64,000 nucleotides of DNA, taken from positions 1 through 64,000 of the forward strand of contig USMC01000001.1 in assembly GCA_900555715.1 (NCBI GenBank), given 5' to 3'. Positions within the stretch are counted from its first letter, which is position 1, and each line of letters starts with the position of its first letter. Made by a program: the position numbers and the translations under genes. Origin of the DNA: an uncultured Porphyromonadaceae bacterium (GTDB taxonomy: Bacteria > Bacteroidota > Bacteroidia > Bacteroidales > Muribaculaceae). Below the pieces are notes generated by a model. That model searched no databases and was not told the origin of the DNA. It worked only from the letters and a program-made list of their open reading frames with translations. Shown here piece by piece: positions 41,661 to 50,812 of this stretch.

Positions 41661-43328
41661 TCAGTATTTGAACGAGCTGCCGCCGAGGAATTCGCGCAAA
41701 AGGCTTGTCGATGGCACGCTGCTGAGGTCGATGGACAGGAAATAGCTCAGGAACTTGCGCAGACGGTATGCCTCGGCGTATTCGGGGACGTCGGCAGGCA
41801 CAGAGCGCAGTATGTTCTCGGCATAATCTTTCATCACGCTGAGTTCGAAGATGAGCGAGCTGTTGAACATCGCATCGGCATTCTCCTGATAGGGGAAAAT
41901 CCATTTCTCCTCGCCTCTCCGCACGCTCGGCCAGCGGCGTATTGTCTCCTCGGCGGAAGTGCCGCGGTATTTATGATCGCGGATGATGCGCCGGAGAAGA
42001 CGGTTGTCGGTCGTCGGCACCCAGTTGTGGTCGTCGATCTGCAGTGTCGTGAGCGCCGACACGTAGATGCGATATTTCATCTCCTCCGGAATCATGTTCG
42101 TGAGTTCCGGGTTCAATCCGTGAATGCCTTCGATGAGAAGCACGTTGCCTTCTTCAAGGCGCAGCCGTTTACCATTGTATTCGCGCGTGCCGCGTTCGAA
42201 GTTATATGTCGGCAGTTCCACTTCTTTTCCTGCGAGGATGTCGGCGAGGTCGGCGTTGAACCGCTCAAGGTCGAGGGCATAGAGCGATTCATAGTCGTAG
42301 TCGCCGGTGAAGTCGCGCGGCGTGCGCTCACGGTCGACGAAATAGTCGTCAAGCGAAATCATCTGCGGTTTCAGCAGGTTCGTCATCAGCTGGATGGCAA
42401 GTCGCTTGTTTGTGGTAGTCTTGCCTGACGATGAGGGTCCGGACAGCAGTACGATGCGTGCGCCGCCATTTTTGTAACGTTCCTTGATGTCGTCGCTGAT
42501 GTGCGCGAGCGCTTTTTCGTGCAGCGCTTCGGTGACGTTGATAAGCTCCGGAGCCGCATTGTGGATGATGCATTCGTTGAGCTCTCCTACGTTTCTGACT
42601 CCCGTGATGTTGTTGAAGCGGATATATTCCGTAAAAGCCCTGTACATCTTGTCCTGTGCCACGTACTGCGCCGGACGCGACGGTTCAGCAGGGTCGAACG
42701 ACATGAGCAGGAAGCCTTGTTTGTACGGCAGGAGGTCGAACACGCCGATGTAGCCTGTCGACGGTGCCAGAGCGCCGTAGTAGCTGTCGAAGACGCCGTC
42801 GAGGACAACATATTTCGTGTACAGTTCGCGCGATGTCCGCAGAAGGGCTATTTTTGAATTAAGTCCCTGTTCTTCGAAGTGTTTTATTACGTCTCTTGTG
42901 AGTCCTGTGTGGTTTTCGAAGACGGCATCGGCTTTGTGCAGCTCTTTCATGCGTGCGCGTATGGCTTCCACAGTCTCGGGTGGCACAGAGTCCATGCCGT
43001 TGAGGCGGCAATAATAGCCGTGTGCGAGCGAGTGCTCTATCCGCAGCTCCGTGCCGGGCAGTACTGCGCGTACGGCACAGTAGAGCATCATGCACAGAGA
43101 GCGCACATAGACACGCGGTCCGGAGCCTTCAGTGATGCCCTGGAACTCGATGAGTTTGGGCATATAGACGGGATAGTCGAGAGGCTCGGTCTTGTTATTG
43201 ACGCGGCAGCAGATGGGACGTGCCGGCAGCTTGCTGCCGAGCATGTCCGCCACTTCGAGAAGTGTTGTGCCGCCGTCGACGTCAACGTAGTCGCCGGTGT
43301 TCTTGCAGAAGAGCCGTATTTTCTTCAT
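41661..43328 (-). CDS. TGS-domain uridine/nucleoside kinase
   Basis: A 555-residue protein of the Bacteroidetes nucleoside-kinase type. The N-terminal TGS-like domain (residues about 1-60) and a Thr-tRNA-synthetase second additional domain-like region (LAHGYYCRLNG) precede a P-loop uridine kinase / phosphoribulokinase domain. The Walker A motif is GPSSSGKTTTNKRLA near residue 295, followed by LDDYFVDRERTPRDFTGDYD (shortened to LDDYFVDRERTPRD) and LLIEGIHGLNPEL. It probably phosphorylates uridine or cytidine. Its start overlaps the carboxynorspermidine synthase stop (ATGA). Confidence 0.9.
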   Translation of the reverse strand: MKKIRLFCKNTGDYVDVDGGTTLLEVADMLGSKLPARPICCRVNNKTEPLDYPVYMPKLIEFQGITEGSGPRVYVRSLCMMLYCAVRAVLPGTELRIEHSLAHGYYCRLNGMDSVPPETVEAIRARMKELHKADAVFENHTGLTRDVIKHFEEQGLNSKIALLRTSRELYTKYVVLDGVFDSYYGALAPSTGYIGVFDLLPYKQGFLLMSFDPAEPSRPAQYVAQDKMYRAFTEYIRFNNITGVRNVGELNECIIHNAAPELINVTEALHEKALAHISDDIKERYKNGGARIVLLSGPSSSGKTTTNKRLAIQLMTNLLKPQMISLDDYFVDRERTPRDFTGDYDYESLYALDLERFNADLADILAGKEVELPTYNFERGTREYNGKRLRLEEGNVLLIEGIHGLNPELTNMIPEEMKYRIYVSALTTLQIDDHNWVPTTDNRLLRRIIRDHKYRGTSAEETIRRWPSVRRGEEKWIFPYQENADAMFNSSLIFELSVMKDYAENILRSVPADVPEYAEAYRLRKFLSYFLSIDLSSVPSTSLLREFLGGSSFKY

Positions 43329-44521
43329 AGCTCAAGGTCGCCTCCGACGATTTCGTGCCATGGGAGACCGTTCTCGGCTATGGCAGCGAGGAACGGATCC
43401 GGATCGAACTCTTCGACATTGCGCACGCCTTTGAGATTCCATTTGCCTGTGAGGAACATCATGGCGCCGCACATGGCAGGTACGCCGGTGGTGTAGCTCA
43501 CAGCCTGCATTCCTGTTTCAAGATATGCGGCGTGATGCGAGCAGTTGTTGTAGATGTAGTATGTGAGCGGCTTGCCGTCCTTGTCTTTGCCGGATATGCG
43601 GCATCCGATGCTTGTTTCGCCTACGTAGTTCTCGCCGAGATCCTGAGGGTTGGGAAGGACAGCCTTGAGGAACTGCAGAGGCACGATTTTCTGACCGTTG
43701 TATTCCACTTCGTCGATGCGTGCCATGCCGATGTTCTGTATCACCCGCAGATGAGTGAGGTATTCCTGTCCGAAGGTCATCCAGAAACGGGCGCGCTTGA
43801 TAGTGGGGTAGTTCTGCACGAGCGATTCGAGCTCTTCGTGATAGAGGAGATAGGAGTCGCGCTGTCCGATGTTGGGATATGTCAGCGATTTGTGGAATTC
43901 AAGCGGTTTTGTGACAACCCACTGTCCGTCCTGCCAGTAGCGTCCGTTCTGTGTGATTTCGCGGATGTTGATCTCGGGGTTGAAGTTGGTGGCGAAAGCT
44001 TTGCCATGGTTGCCGGCGTTGCAGTCGACGATGTCGAGTGTCTCCATCTCCGAGAACCAGTGCTTAGCGGCGTATGCTGTGAAAACGCCGCTCACGCCCG
44101 GGTCGAAACCGCAGCCGAGTATGGCGGTGAGTCCGGCTTTCTCGAAGCGCTCGCGGAACGCCCACTGCCATGAGTACTCGAAGTGAGCCACATCCTTGGG
44201 CTCGTAGTTGGCAGTGTCGAGATAGTTGACACCGCACTGCAGACAAGCCTCCATGATGTTGAGGTCCTGATAGGGCAGGGCGACGTTGATAACCATGTCT
44301 GGCTGGTGGCGCTTGAACAGTGCCACAACTTCCTCGACGCTGTCGGCGTCGACACGGTCGGCGCTGATGTTAGGCTTTCCGATTTTCTTTGCCAGTGCCT
44401 CGCATTTTGCGAGTGTGCGCGAAGCGAGCACGATTTCGCTGAACACTTCGGGGTGCTGGGCGCATTTGTAGGCTACTACAGTGCCTACGCCGCCGATGCC
44501 GATGATAATGACTTTTGCCAT
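43325..44521 (-). CDS. Carboxynorspermidine synthase (saccharopine-dehydrogenase family)
   Basis: A 398-residue NADPH-dependent enzyme that joins aspartate semialdehyde with putrescine (or diaminopropane) to carboxy(nor)spermidine, the Bacteroidetes route to spermidine. The Rossmann motif is IIGIGGVGTVVAYKCA at residues 5-20, followed by DPGVSGVFTAYA near residue 143 and the CASDH-typical FNPEINIREITQNGRYW. The decarboxylase (nspC) is not in the window. It is the middle gene of an operon with the LPG-synthase-like membrane protein and the nucleoside kinase. Confidence 0.85.
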   Translation of the reverse strand: MAKVIIIGIGGVGTVVAYKCAQHPEVFSEIVLASRTLAKCEALAKKIGKPNISADRVDADSVEEVVALFKRHQPDMVINVALPYQDLNIMEACLQCGVNYLDTANYEPKDVAHFEYSWQWAFRERFEKAGLTAILGCGFDPGVSGVFTAYAAKHWFSEMETLDIVDCNAGNHGKAFATNFNPEINIREITQNGRYWQDGQWVVTKPLEFHKSLTYPNIGQRDSYLLYHEELESLVQNYPTIKRARFWMTFGQEYLTHLRVIQNIGMARIDEVEYNGQKIVPLQFLKAVLPNPQDLGENYVGETSIGCRISGKDKDGKPLTYYIYNNCSHHAAYLETGMQAVSYTTGVPAMCGAMMFLTGKWNLKGVRNVEEFDPDPFLAAIAENGLPWHEIVGGDLEL

Positions 44522-44522
44522 T

Positions 44523-45566
44523 CTATTTTTCTGTTATTTGTTTGTGTTTTCTGTTGTTGTTTCTCTTGTCGATGGCTATGCCGATGAATGTTATGATTCC
44601 TAAGAAGATGGTGAGAAGCGTCGTCGTGCCGAGCGACAGATTTGCGAACGCTCCAGCCTGCGCGGCAGGCAGCCCGTAGATGCCGAGTCCGAAAATGACA
44701 GCCCACTGCCACGGCCCGATGCCGCCGTTTGAGGGTACGCCCATGGCTATGCTGCCGAGGGTGAATGCTACAAGCGCAACCTGCGGACCGTCGGACGCAA
44801 GAAGCCCGGCAGTGAATGGAAAGGCATAGAACGACACATAGAGCTGTGTGAAGTAGCACGCCCACATGCCCGCCGTAAGCAGCAGCCACCACCCTTTGCC
44901 GCGCATGTGTGCGATAGCTGCGAAGCCTTTCCAGAGCTCGCGGAAAGCCTTTTGAATCTTTGTCACGGCGCTGTTGCCCGACCGCAGCTTCATAAAGCCG
45001 AAGAAAGCGGCGGCGACGACGGCGATTCCGCCCCACAGCCATGGCGATTCGAGCAAGGATATCAGCGGGTTGTATGCGCCCGCGTTTTCTGTCAGATAGC
45101 CGATTATGGCTTTCGATGCCACGATGAATGCGAAAAGGAGAATGAGAGCTACCGCCACTGTGTCGGCAAGGCGGTCTGCCACCATGGAGCCGAACACTGC
45201 CGTGAACGGCGCCCGCTGACGCTGGGCTATATAACCCGTGCGCCACACTTCGCCGAGGCGAGGGAACACGAGGTTGACGGCATAGGTGCCGAAAATGCTG
45301 TATATCAGTGCATGAATGGGAGGATTGACGCCTATGGCACGCAGCTGGATGCGCCATCGGTAGGCGCGGCACACCTGAGCGCCGATGGCGAAGATCATGC
45401 CGAACACTATCCAGCGCAGATCGCACTGCTCGCGGATGATGGCGAGCATCTCGTCGAAGTCGATGCCGGTGAACAGCAGCCAGCACAGTCCTATGCTGAC
45501 TACCAGCGGAACGGCATATCTGAGGATGCCTTTCAGCACAGTGCCCGTTTTTGTGTCCTTACCCAT
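44523..45566 (-). CDS. LPG-synthase-TM-domain (UPF0104/YbhN) membrane protein
   Basis: A 347-residue integral membrane protein with about eight helices of the lysylphosphatidylglycerol_TM family (FPRLGEVWRTGYIAQRQ; VPSNGGIGPWQWAV). It lacks the lysyl-transferase domain of MprF, so it acts as a flippase-like or unknown membrane protein. It is the first gene of the operon, and its ATG lies 4 nt from a -7 box. Confidence 0.8.
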   Translation of the reverse strand: MGKDTKTGTVLKGILRYAVPLVVSIGLCWLLFTGIDFDEMLAIIREQCDLRWIVFGMIFAIGAQVCRAYRWRIQLRAIGVNPPIHALIYSIFGTYAVNLVFPRLGEVWRTGYIAQRQRAPFTAVFGSMVADRLADTVAVALILLFAFIVASKAIIGYLTENAGAYNPLISLLESPWLWGGIAVVAAAFFGFMKLRSGNSAVTKIQKAFRELWKGFAAIAHMRGKGWWLLLTAGMWACYFTQLYVSFYAFPFTAGLLASDGPQVALVAFTLGSIAMGVPSNGGIGPWQWAVIFGLGIYGLPAAQAGAFANLSLGTTTLLTIFLGIITFIGIAIDKRNNNRKHKQITEK

Positions 45567-45570
45567 ATTG

Positions 45571-45578
45571 CAAAATTA
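45571..45578 (-). promoter_or_regulatory. -7 box TAATTTTG (minus strand), 4 nt from the start codon
   Basis: Perfect TAnnTTTG whose last base is 4 nt before the ATG at 45566, leaving essentially no leader. Confidence 0.55.
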
Positions 45579-45651
45579 CACAGAATCCGCCAATAGCCCA
45601 AATAAACAGACTATTTAACTTCTCTTAAAGACCGCTTTCAGCAAAAATTGT

Positions 45652-45659
45652 TAATTTTG
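45652..45659 (+). promoter_or_regulatory. -7 box TAATTTTG, 6 nt from the start codon
   Basis: Perfect TAnnTTTG, 6 nt before the ATG at 45666. It forms a divergent pair with the box at 45571-45578. Confidence 0.55.
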
Positions 45660-45665
45660 CTGACT

Positions 45666-46529
45666 ATGGCAAAATTAGACAAGATAAAAGACTGGTGCTC
45701 GGCTCTCGGGCAGAGTATGATGAGCGTCGTGAAGGTTGCGCTGCAGTCGCGCATACCGTCGTCGCTGCCGAAAGATGTGCCCGCTGAGCTCGTGATTCTC
45801 GCCAACGGTCCGTCGCTCAGCGCCACTGTCGCCGACCATGCCGGTTTTCTTGAAGGCAAGGCGCTTATGGCGGTGAATTTCTGTGCTACATCGCCTATGT
45901 ATACCCTTCTGCGTCCGGCATTCTACCTCATTGCCGACCCGCTGTTCTGGATTGTGGACGAAAAGCGCGATACCCTTTTCGGTGCGCTGGCAGAGAAGAC
46001 CGACTGGCCGCTTCATCTCTTCGTCCCGTCGAAGGCACTCGGCGACAAGCGCTGGCAGAAGATGATAGCCGGCAACGGCAATATCAGTCTCCACATCTAC
46101 AATACAACGCCTATCGAAGGCTTCCGTCCGTTTGCCGAGATGCTCTACCGCACAGGCATGGGTGTGCCGCGCCCGCACAATGTGCTCATTCCCGCAATCG
46201 CCCAGGGGCTGCGGATGCCGTTCAGAAAGATATACCTCGCCGGAGCCGACCACTCGTGGTTGCCCGAAATCACCGTCAACGACCGCAACGAGGTGCTGAT
46301 GAACCAGAAGCATTTCTACGACCAGGGCAAATCAGAAGCCAAGGGCGTACAGCAGGAAAATCTGGAGACTGCTCGGCTGCACACCGTCCTTTTCCACATG
46401 TACACTGCTTTCAAAGCATATTTCATCCTCCTGGACTATGCTCACAGTCTGGGAAAGGAAGTTATCAACATCACCCCGGGAAGTTACATCGACGCTTTCC
46501 CGAGAATGAATCTATCAGACCGACAATGA
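45666..46529 (+). CDS. MptE-like / DUF115 protein of a nonulosonate cassette
   Basis: A 287-residue protein with LVILANGPSLSATV near residue 44, the Rossmann-like opening of the DUF115 (6-hydroxymethylpterin pyrophosphokinase MptE-like) family, and LAGADHSWLPEI near residue 195. DUF115 relatives include sugar-phosphate or glycosyl transfer proteins near sialic acid-like genes (Maf/PseE proteins are distant examples). Its position as first gene of a nonulosonate cassette suggests a role in moving or attaching the sugar. The reaction is not known. Confidence 0.65.
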   Translation: MAKLDKIKDWCSALGQSMMSVVKVALQSRIPSSLPKDVPAELVILANGPSLSATVADHAGFLEGKALMAVNFCATSPMYTLLRPAFYLIADPLFWIVDEKRDTLFGALAEKTDWPLHLFVPSKALGDKRWQKMIAGNGNISLHIYNTTPIEGFRPFAEMLYRTGMGVPRPHNVLIPAIAQGLRMPFRKIYLAGADHSWLPEITVNDRNEVLMNQKHFYDQGKSEAKGVQQENLETARLHTVLFHMYTAFKAYFILLDYAHSLGKEVINITPGSYIDAFPRMNLSDRQ

Positions 46530-47293
46530 ACGACGGAATAGTGATACAGGCACGCAGCGGCTCCACCAGGATGCCCGCCAAGATTCTCCGTCCTTTCGAC
46601 GGCGAAAGGACGATTCTCGACATTATCATCGACAATATCTGCCGTGACAACCCCGGCAAGACTGTCGTTGTCGCCACCACCACGCGCGATGCCGACGATG
46701 CCATAGCCGCTGTCGCCGCAAAGCATGGGGTAGAGGTGTTCCGCGGCAGCGAGGACGACGTTCTCAGTCGCTTCATAGGCGCTGCCGACGCTTTCGGACT
46801 CGACCGTATTGTCCGCGTGTGCTCCGACAACCCTCTGCTGCAGACAGGCTCTTTCGCCGCACTCTTCGCCGAGTCGGACCGCCACCCCGAAGCCGGATAT
46901 GTGGCGTTCGCCTTCCCCGACGGACGTCCTACGATAAAATCGCATCTCGGGCTGTATGCTGAGCTTGCTACCGTCGGGGCGCTGCGCCGTGCAGCCGTGC
47001 TGTGTACAGGCGATGCCGACGAGAAGCTCTACCGTGAGCATGTTACCATATATCTCTACACTCATCCGCAGCATTTCAGCCTCTATTTCCTGCCTCTTCC
47101 GCCTGTGCTCCGTCAGCGGACCGACATCAGGCTGACTGTTGACACTCCGTCGGATTTCAGCTTGCTCCACGAGCTTTATTCCGCTCTGAGCACCAGCGGT
47201 GACATGTCGCCGGAGGCTATGCTGAGGTTCGTCGACGCCAATCCGGAATATGGCAGAATCATGAAACAGAACATCGCACAGAACGAAAAATGA
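46526..47293 (+). CDS. Cytidylyltransferase (SpsF/NeuA-like), probable CMP-nonulosonate synthetase
   Basis: A 255-residue nucleotidyltransferase. The N-terminal IVIQARSGSTRMPAKIL is the CTP-binding signature of CMP-KDO / acylneuraminate cytidylyltransferases and SpsF, followed by EVFRGSEDDVLSRF and VRVCSDNPLLQ. It should activate the nonulosonic acid made by the next two genes as its CMP sugar. The ATG at 46526 overlaps the previous stop (ATGA); the longer reading from 46256 lies inside the preceding gene and has no homology. Confidence 0.85.
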   Translation: MNDGIVIQARSGSTRMPAKILRPFDGERTILDIIIDNICRDNPGKTVVVATTTRDADDAIAAVAAKHGVEVFRGSEDDVLSRFIGAADAFGLDRIVRVCSDNPLLQTGSFAALFAESDRHPEAGYVAFAFPDGRPTIKSHLGLYAELATVGALRRAAVLCTGDADEKLYREHVTIYLYTHPQHFSLYFLPLPPVLRQRTDIRLTVDTPSDFSLLHELYSALSTSGDMSPEAMLRFVDANPEYGRIMKQNIAQNEK

Positions 47294-48345
47294 TACAGGA
47301 CAATCCGAACCATACATACATCATAGGCGAGATAGGGCAGAACCATAACGGCTCTACCGACATTGCAAAGCTCATTGTCGACCTTGTGGCGCGCCCTGTG
47401 CGCGACGAAGCATCCGACATCGACCTGCTGCCTATGGATGCCGTCAAGATGACAAAACGTGACCTCAAGGAGGAACTTGCCGCTTCGCAGATGAACCGTA
47501 TCTACGACTCGCCAAACTCTTTCGGGCGGACATACGGCGAGCATCGCGCAGCCCTCGAGCTCAGCGACGAGGCACATCTGGAAGTATACAGGCATGCGAA
47601 GAGCCTCGGACTCGACTTTGTGGAGACTCTGTGCTCCAGAGGCTGCATGTCGTTGCTGAAACTCTTTACTCCCGACCGCCTGAAAGTGGCGAGCCGCGAT
47701 CTTACCAACCTGCCTCTGCTCGAAGCTATGGCGGAGACGAAAATACCCATCATTCTCTCCACCGGTATGGCTGGTAAGGAAGAGCTTGACAATGCCCTCG
47801 ACGTCATTACGCGCTACCACGACAACATTGCCATCCTGCATTGCGTCAGCCAGTATCCTACTTTGCCCGACAACCTTAATCTGCGTACGATCACTTATCT
47901 CCTGCGCAACTATCCGCAGTATACCATCGGCTTCTCCGACCACACCATAGGCATAGCGGCCCCGGCTGTCGCTGTCGGAATGGGCGCCCGTATCATCGAG
48001 AAGCATATCACCATCGACCGCCGCATGAAAGGTACAGATCAGAAAGGTTCGCTCGGTCCTGACGGAGTGAACCGTATGGTGCGCGACATACGCATCGCCG
48101 AACGTTGGCTCGGACGCGACGATCTTTTCATGGATCCGTCGGTGCAGGCGTCGAAAGTGAAGCTCGAGCGTTCGCTCGCAACGCGCCGTGACCTTCCTGC
48201 CGGTCATATCCTTACCGACGATGATGTGCACCTTCTTTCGCCCGGCGACGGATTCCGCTGGACGGAACGCGACAAGGTGCTCGGACACAAGCTGCGGCTG
48301 CCTCTTCTGGCGGACGAAATCATTTATCCCGACAATATCGACTGA
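47290..48345 (+). CDS. NeuB-family nonulosonic acid synthase
   Basis: A 351-residue TIM-barrel enzyme that condenses phosphoenolpyruvate with a hexose or hexosamine (phosphate), as in N-acetylneuraminate, legionaminate or KDN-9-phosphate synthesis. IIGEIGQNHNGS at residues 11-22, FVETLCSRGC, GFSDHTIGIAAPAVAVGMGA and IEKHITIDR are family text. A C-terminal SAF antifreeze-like domain covers about residues 290-351 (AGHILTDDDVHLLSPGDG). It overlaps the CMP-transferase stop by 4 bp. Substrate choice cannot be read from sequence. Confidence 0.9.
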   Translation: MIQDNPNHTYIIGEIGQNHNGSTDIAKLIVDLVARPVRDEASDIDLLPMDAVKMTKRDLKEELAASQMNRIYDSPNSFGRTYGEHRAALELSDEAHLEVYRHAKSLGLDFVETLCSRGCMSLLKLFTPDRLKVASRDLTNLPLLEAMAETKIPIILSTGMAGKEELDNALDVITRYHDNIAILHCVSQYPTLPDNLNLRTITYLLRNYPQYTIGFSDHTIGIAAPAVAVGMGARIIEKHITIDRRMKGTDQKGSLGPDGVNRMVRDIRIAERWLGRDDLFMDPSVQASKVKLERSLATRRDLPAGHILTDDDVHLLSPGDGFRWTERDKVLGHKLRLPLLADEIIYPDNID

Positions 48346-48346
48346 C

Positions 48347-48868
48347 ATGGAACGCGAAAACTGCAATCTCCCCAAGCTTTTCATCACCGACATCGACGGT
48401 GTGATGACCGACGGCGGAATGTACTACACCGCCGAGGGCGACGTGATGAAACGTTTCTCGGTGAAAGACGGCTGGGGTGTCCTCTTCCTCCGTCAGTTAG
48501 GAATACCTCTGGCGATTATGACCGGAGAAAACTCGCAGGTGGTGGCACGGCGTGCCGAAAAGCTGAAAATCGACCGGTGCTATCTTCATGTGAAAGACAA
48601 GCTCGGTCTTGCCCGCGAGGTGTGCGCCGAGATGGGAATCACTCTGGCGGATGTCGCTTTCATCGGCGACGACATAAACGACGTGCCTCTTCTGCGCGCT
48701 GTCGGCTGGAGCGGCTGTCCGCTCAATTCCGCGCCTTTCATCAGGCGCGAAGTACGCTATGCCGGGCAGGTTCACGGCGGCTACGGAGCATTCCGCGAGT
48801 TTGTCGAGACTATCCTCTCCGAAGCTGGCATCCTCGACGACATCATTGCCCGCGCCTGCGCCGACTAA
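48347..48868 (+). CDS. KdsC-like HAD phosphatase
   Basis: A 173-residue HAD phosphatase of the KdsC (C0) type, with nucleophile motif FITDIDGVMTDGGMYYT near residue 10 and FIGDDINDVPLL near residue 104. In KDN synthesis such an enzyme removes the 9-phosphate from KDN-9-P; in LPS synthesis KdsC acts on KDO-8-P. Next to NeuB and a CMP-transferase, the KDN-9-P role is likely, but KdsC itself cannot be excluded. It starts one base after the neuB-like stop and is the last cassette gene. Confidence 0.85.
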   Translation: MERENCNLPKLFITDIDGVMTDGGMYYTAEGDVMKRFSVKDGWGVLFLRQLGIPLAIMTGENSQVVARRAEKLKIDRCYLHVKDKLGLAREVCAEMGITLADVAFIGDDINDVPLLRAVGWSGCPLNSAPFIRREVRYAGQVHGGYGAFREFVETILSEAGILDDIIARACAD

Positions 48869-48890
48869 TCGCGGAAACGAGATGATAAAA

Positions 48891-49036
48891 CACCACCGCA
48901 GCGGCGCTTCACAGTGCCGCTGCGGTGGTATAAACCAATCATTATCACATTTCTTGCAATGGAAAAAGTAATCTTGCTATGTACTATTGAAACAAGCGCA
49001 CTGTAGAAAAGTTCATAGCATGTCATCAAAAAAATA
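48891..49036 (+). repeat. Intergenic element, copy 1 (hairpin plus conserved short ORF)
   Basis: The element begins with a 16-bp stem (48892-48907 with 48914-48929, loop TTCACA). It continues with sequence almost identical to copy 2: TAAACCAATCATTATCA, then TTGCAATGGAAAAAGTAATC and TTGCTATGTACTATT. It contains a 15-codon ORF (48959-49006) starting MEKVILLCTI. The pairing partner bases 48902 C and 48919 G are swapped to G and C in copy 2. It lies between the convergent HAD phosphatase and pckA genes. It may be a structured RNA, a small mobile element or a peptide gene. Confidence 0.8.
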
Positions 49037-49037
49037 A

Positions 49038-49064
49038 AAAAGCACCGCCGGAAGCGGTGCTTTT
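49038..49064. terminator. Bidirectional terminator of pckA
   Basis: A perfect 11-bp stem AAAAGCACCGC / GCGGTGCTTTT with loop CGGAA, with A- and T-runs on both sides, 21 nt past the pckA stop. Confidence 0.85.
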
Positions 49065-49085
49065 CGTTATCGTATGTCTGAATTA

Positions 49086-50723
49086 TCAGAGCTGGGGACC
49101 TGCTGCTACGAGAGCTTTGCCGGCTGCGTTGTTCTCGTATTTTGCAAAATTCTTGATGAAGCGGGCTGCGAGGTCTTCTGCCTTCTTTGTCCATTCTTCG
49201 GGGTTAGCGTATGTGTCGCGCGGGTCAAGAATCTTGGTGTCGACTCCGGGAAGTTCGGTAGGAATCTCGAAGTTGAAGATCGGCAGTTTCTTTGTGGGTG
49301 CCTTGAGGATGGCTCCGTCGAGGATGGCGTCGATGATGCCGCGGGTGTCGCGGATAGAGATACGCTTGCCTGTGCCGTTCCAGCCGGTGTTTACAAGATA
49401 TGCTTTTGCGCCTGATTTCTCCATGCGCTTAACGAGTTCTTCTGCATATTTTGTGGGGTGGAGCTCAAGGAATGCCTGACCGAAGCAAGCCGAGAATGTC
49501 GGGGTGGGTTCGGTGATGCCGCGTTCTGTGCCGGCGAGCTTAGCGGTGAATCCGCTGAGGAAGTAGTATTTTGTCTGCTCGCTGTCGAGGATAGATACGG
49601 GAGGCAGAACACCGAATGCGTCGGCGCTGAGGAAGATGACGTTCTTTGCAGCGGGACCGTGGCTGATGGGCTTGACGATGTTCTTGATGAAGTAGATGGG
49701 GTAGCTTACGCGGGTATTCTCTGTGACGCTCTTGTCGGAGAAGTCGATCTTTCCGTCCTTGTCGACAGTAACGTTTTCGAGGAGTGCGTCGCGGCGGATA
49801 GCGTTGTAGATGTCGGGTTCGCTTTCCTTGTCGAGGTTGATGACCTTAGCGTAGCAGCCGCCTTCGAAGTTGAAGACGCCGTTGTCGTCCCAGCCGTGCT
49901 CGTCGTCGCCGATGAGGAGACGTTTGGGGTCGGTGGAAAGGGTGGTCTTGCCTGTGCCGGAGAGACCGAAGAAGATAGCGGTGTTTTCGCCGTTCATGTC
50001 GGTGTTGGCGGAGCAGTGCATGGAAGCGATGCCCTTGAGGGGAAGGAAGTAGTTCATCATGGAGAACATGCCTTTCTTCATTTCACCGCCGTACCAGGTG
50101 TTGATGATTACCTGTTCGCGCGATGTGATGTTGAACACGACAGCTGTCTCGCTGTTCAGACCGAGTTCTGCATAGTTGGTGAGCTTAGCCTTGGAAGCGT
50201 TGTAGACGATGAAGTCGGGAGTGAAGTCCTTGAGTTCTTCGTCGGTAGGACGGATGAACATGTTCTTCACAAAGTGTGCCTGCCATGCTACTTCAACGAT
50301 GAAGCGGACAGCCATGCGGGTGTCTTTGTTTGCTCCGCAGAAACCGTCGACTACATAGAGCTTCTTGTTCGAGAGCTCTTTGAGGGCGAGTTCCTTGCAG
50401 GCAGCCCATGCTTCCTGCGAAGCGGGCTTGTTGTCGTTCTTATATTCGGGAGTTGTCCACCATACGGTGTCTTTGGACTTCTCGTCAAGGACAATGAATT
50501 TGTCTTTGGGCGAGCGACCGGTGTAGACGCCTGTGAAAACGTCGACAGCGCCGAGTTCTGTTACGTAGCCTTTCTCGTAGCCGGTGAGGTCGGGATTGGT
50601 CTCGTCCTTGAAGAGCTCGTCGTAGGAGGGGTTGTAAATCACTTCAGTTGTGCCTTCAATGCCATATTTGGCGAGGTCGGCTTTGACTTCGGCCACGCGG
50701 GCCTTGATGATGTCTTCGCTCAT
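49086..50723 (-). CDS. pckA: Phosphoenolpyruvate carboxykinase (ATP)
   Basis: ATP-dependent PEPCK, 545 residues, interconverting oxaloacetate and PEP. In Bacteroidetes it supports both gluconeogenesis and CO2-fixing succinate fermentation. Motifs present: GRSPKDKFIV near residue 68, the kinase-1a P-loop FGLSGTGKTTLS near residue 254, and the metal-binding LIGDDEHGWDD near residue 271. It is a single-gene unit with its own promoter and terminator, and is flanked on both sides by copies of the same intergenic element in the same orientation. Confidence 0.97.
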   Translation of the reverse strand: MSEDIIKARVAEVKADLAKYGIEGTTEVIYNPSYDELFKDETNPDLTGYEKGYVTELGAVDVFTGVYTGRSPKDKFIVLDEKSKDTVWWTTPEYKNDNKPASQEAWAACKELALKELSNKKLYVVDGFCGANKDTRMAVRFIVEVAWQAHFVKNMFIRPTDEELKDFTPDFIVYNASKAKLTNYAELGLNSETAVVFNITSREQVIINTWYGGEMKKGMFSMMNYFLPLKGIASMHCSANTDMNGENTAIFFGLSGTGKTTLSTDPKRLLIGDDEHGWDDNGVFNFEGGCYAKVINLDKESEPDIYNAIRRDALLENVTVDKDGKIDFSDKSVTENTRVSYPIYFIKNIVKPISHGPAAKNVIFLSADAFGVLPPVSILDSEQTKYYFLSGFTAKLAGTERGITEPTPTFSACFGQAFLELHPTKYAEELVKRMEKSGAKAYLVNTGWNGTGKRISIRDTRGIIDAILDGAILKAPTKKLPIFNFEIPTELPGVDTKILDPRDTYANPEEWTKKAEDLAARFIKNFAKYENNAAGKALVAAGPQL

Positions 50724-50804
50724 AATTTCTGTGAATTATTTGGTAGTTATATATTAATGTTTCGTTTTCGGAGTTGACGAAGGGTTTGCCTTGTTAACCG
50801 AGTG

Positions 50805-50812
50805 CAAAGGTA
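50805..50812 (-). promoter_or_regulatory. -7 box TACCTTTG (minus strand) of pckA
   Basis: Perfect TAnnTTTG on the minus strand, about 81 nt before the ATG, leaving a leader of roughly 75 nt. Confidence 0.6.

Noticed and set aside
48869..49085. A tRNA or known riboswitch in the pckA 3' region
   Set aside because: No cloverleaf arms or CCA-like ends and no known aptamer core; only hairpins are seen.
49458..50777. A 439-residue open frame opposite pckA
   Set aside because: It is a shadow frame of PEP carboxykinase; the pckA motifs are unmistakable and the opposite frame has none.
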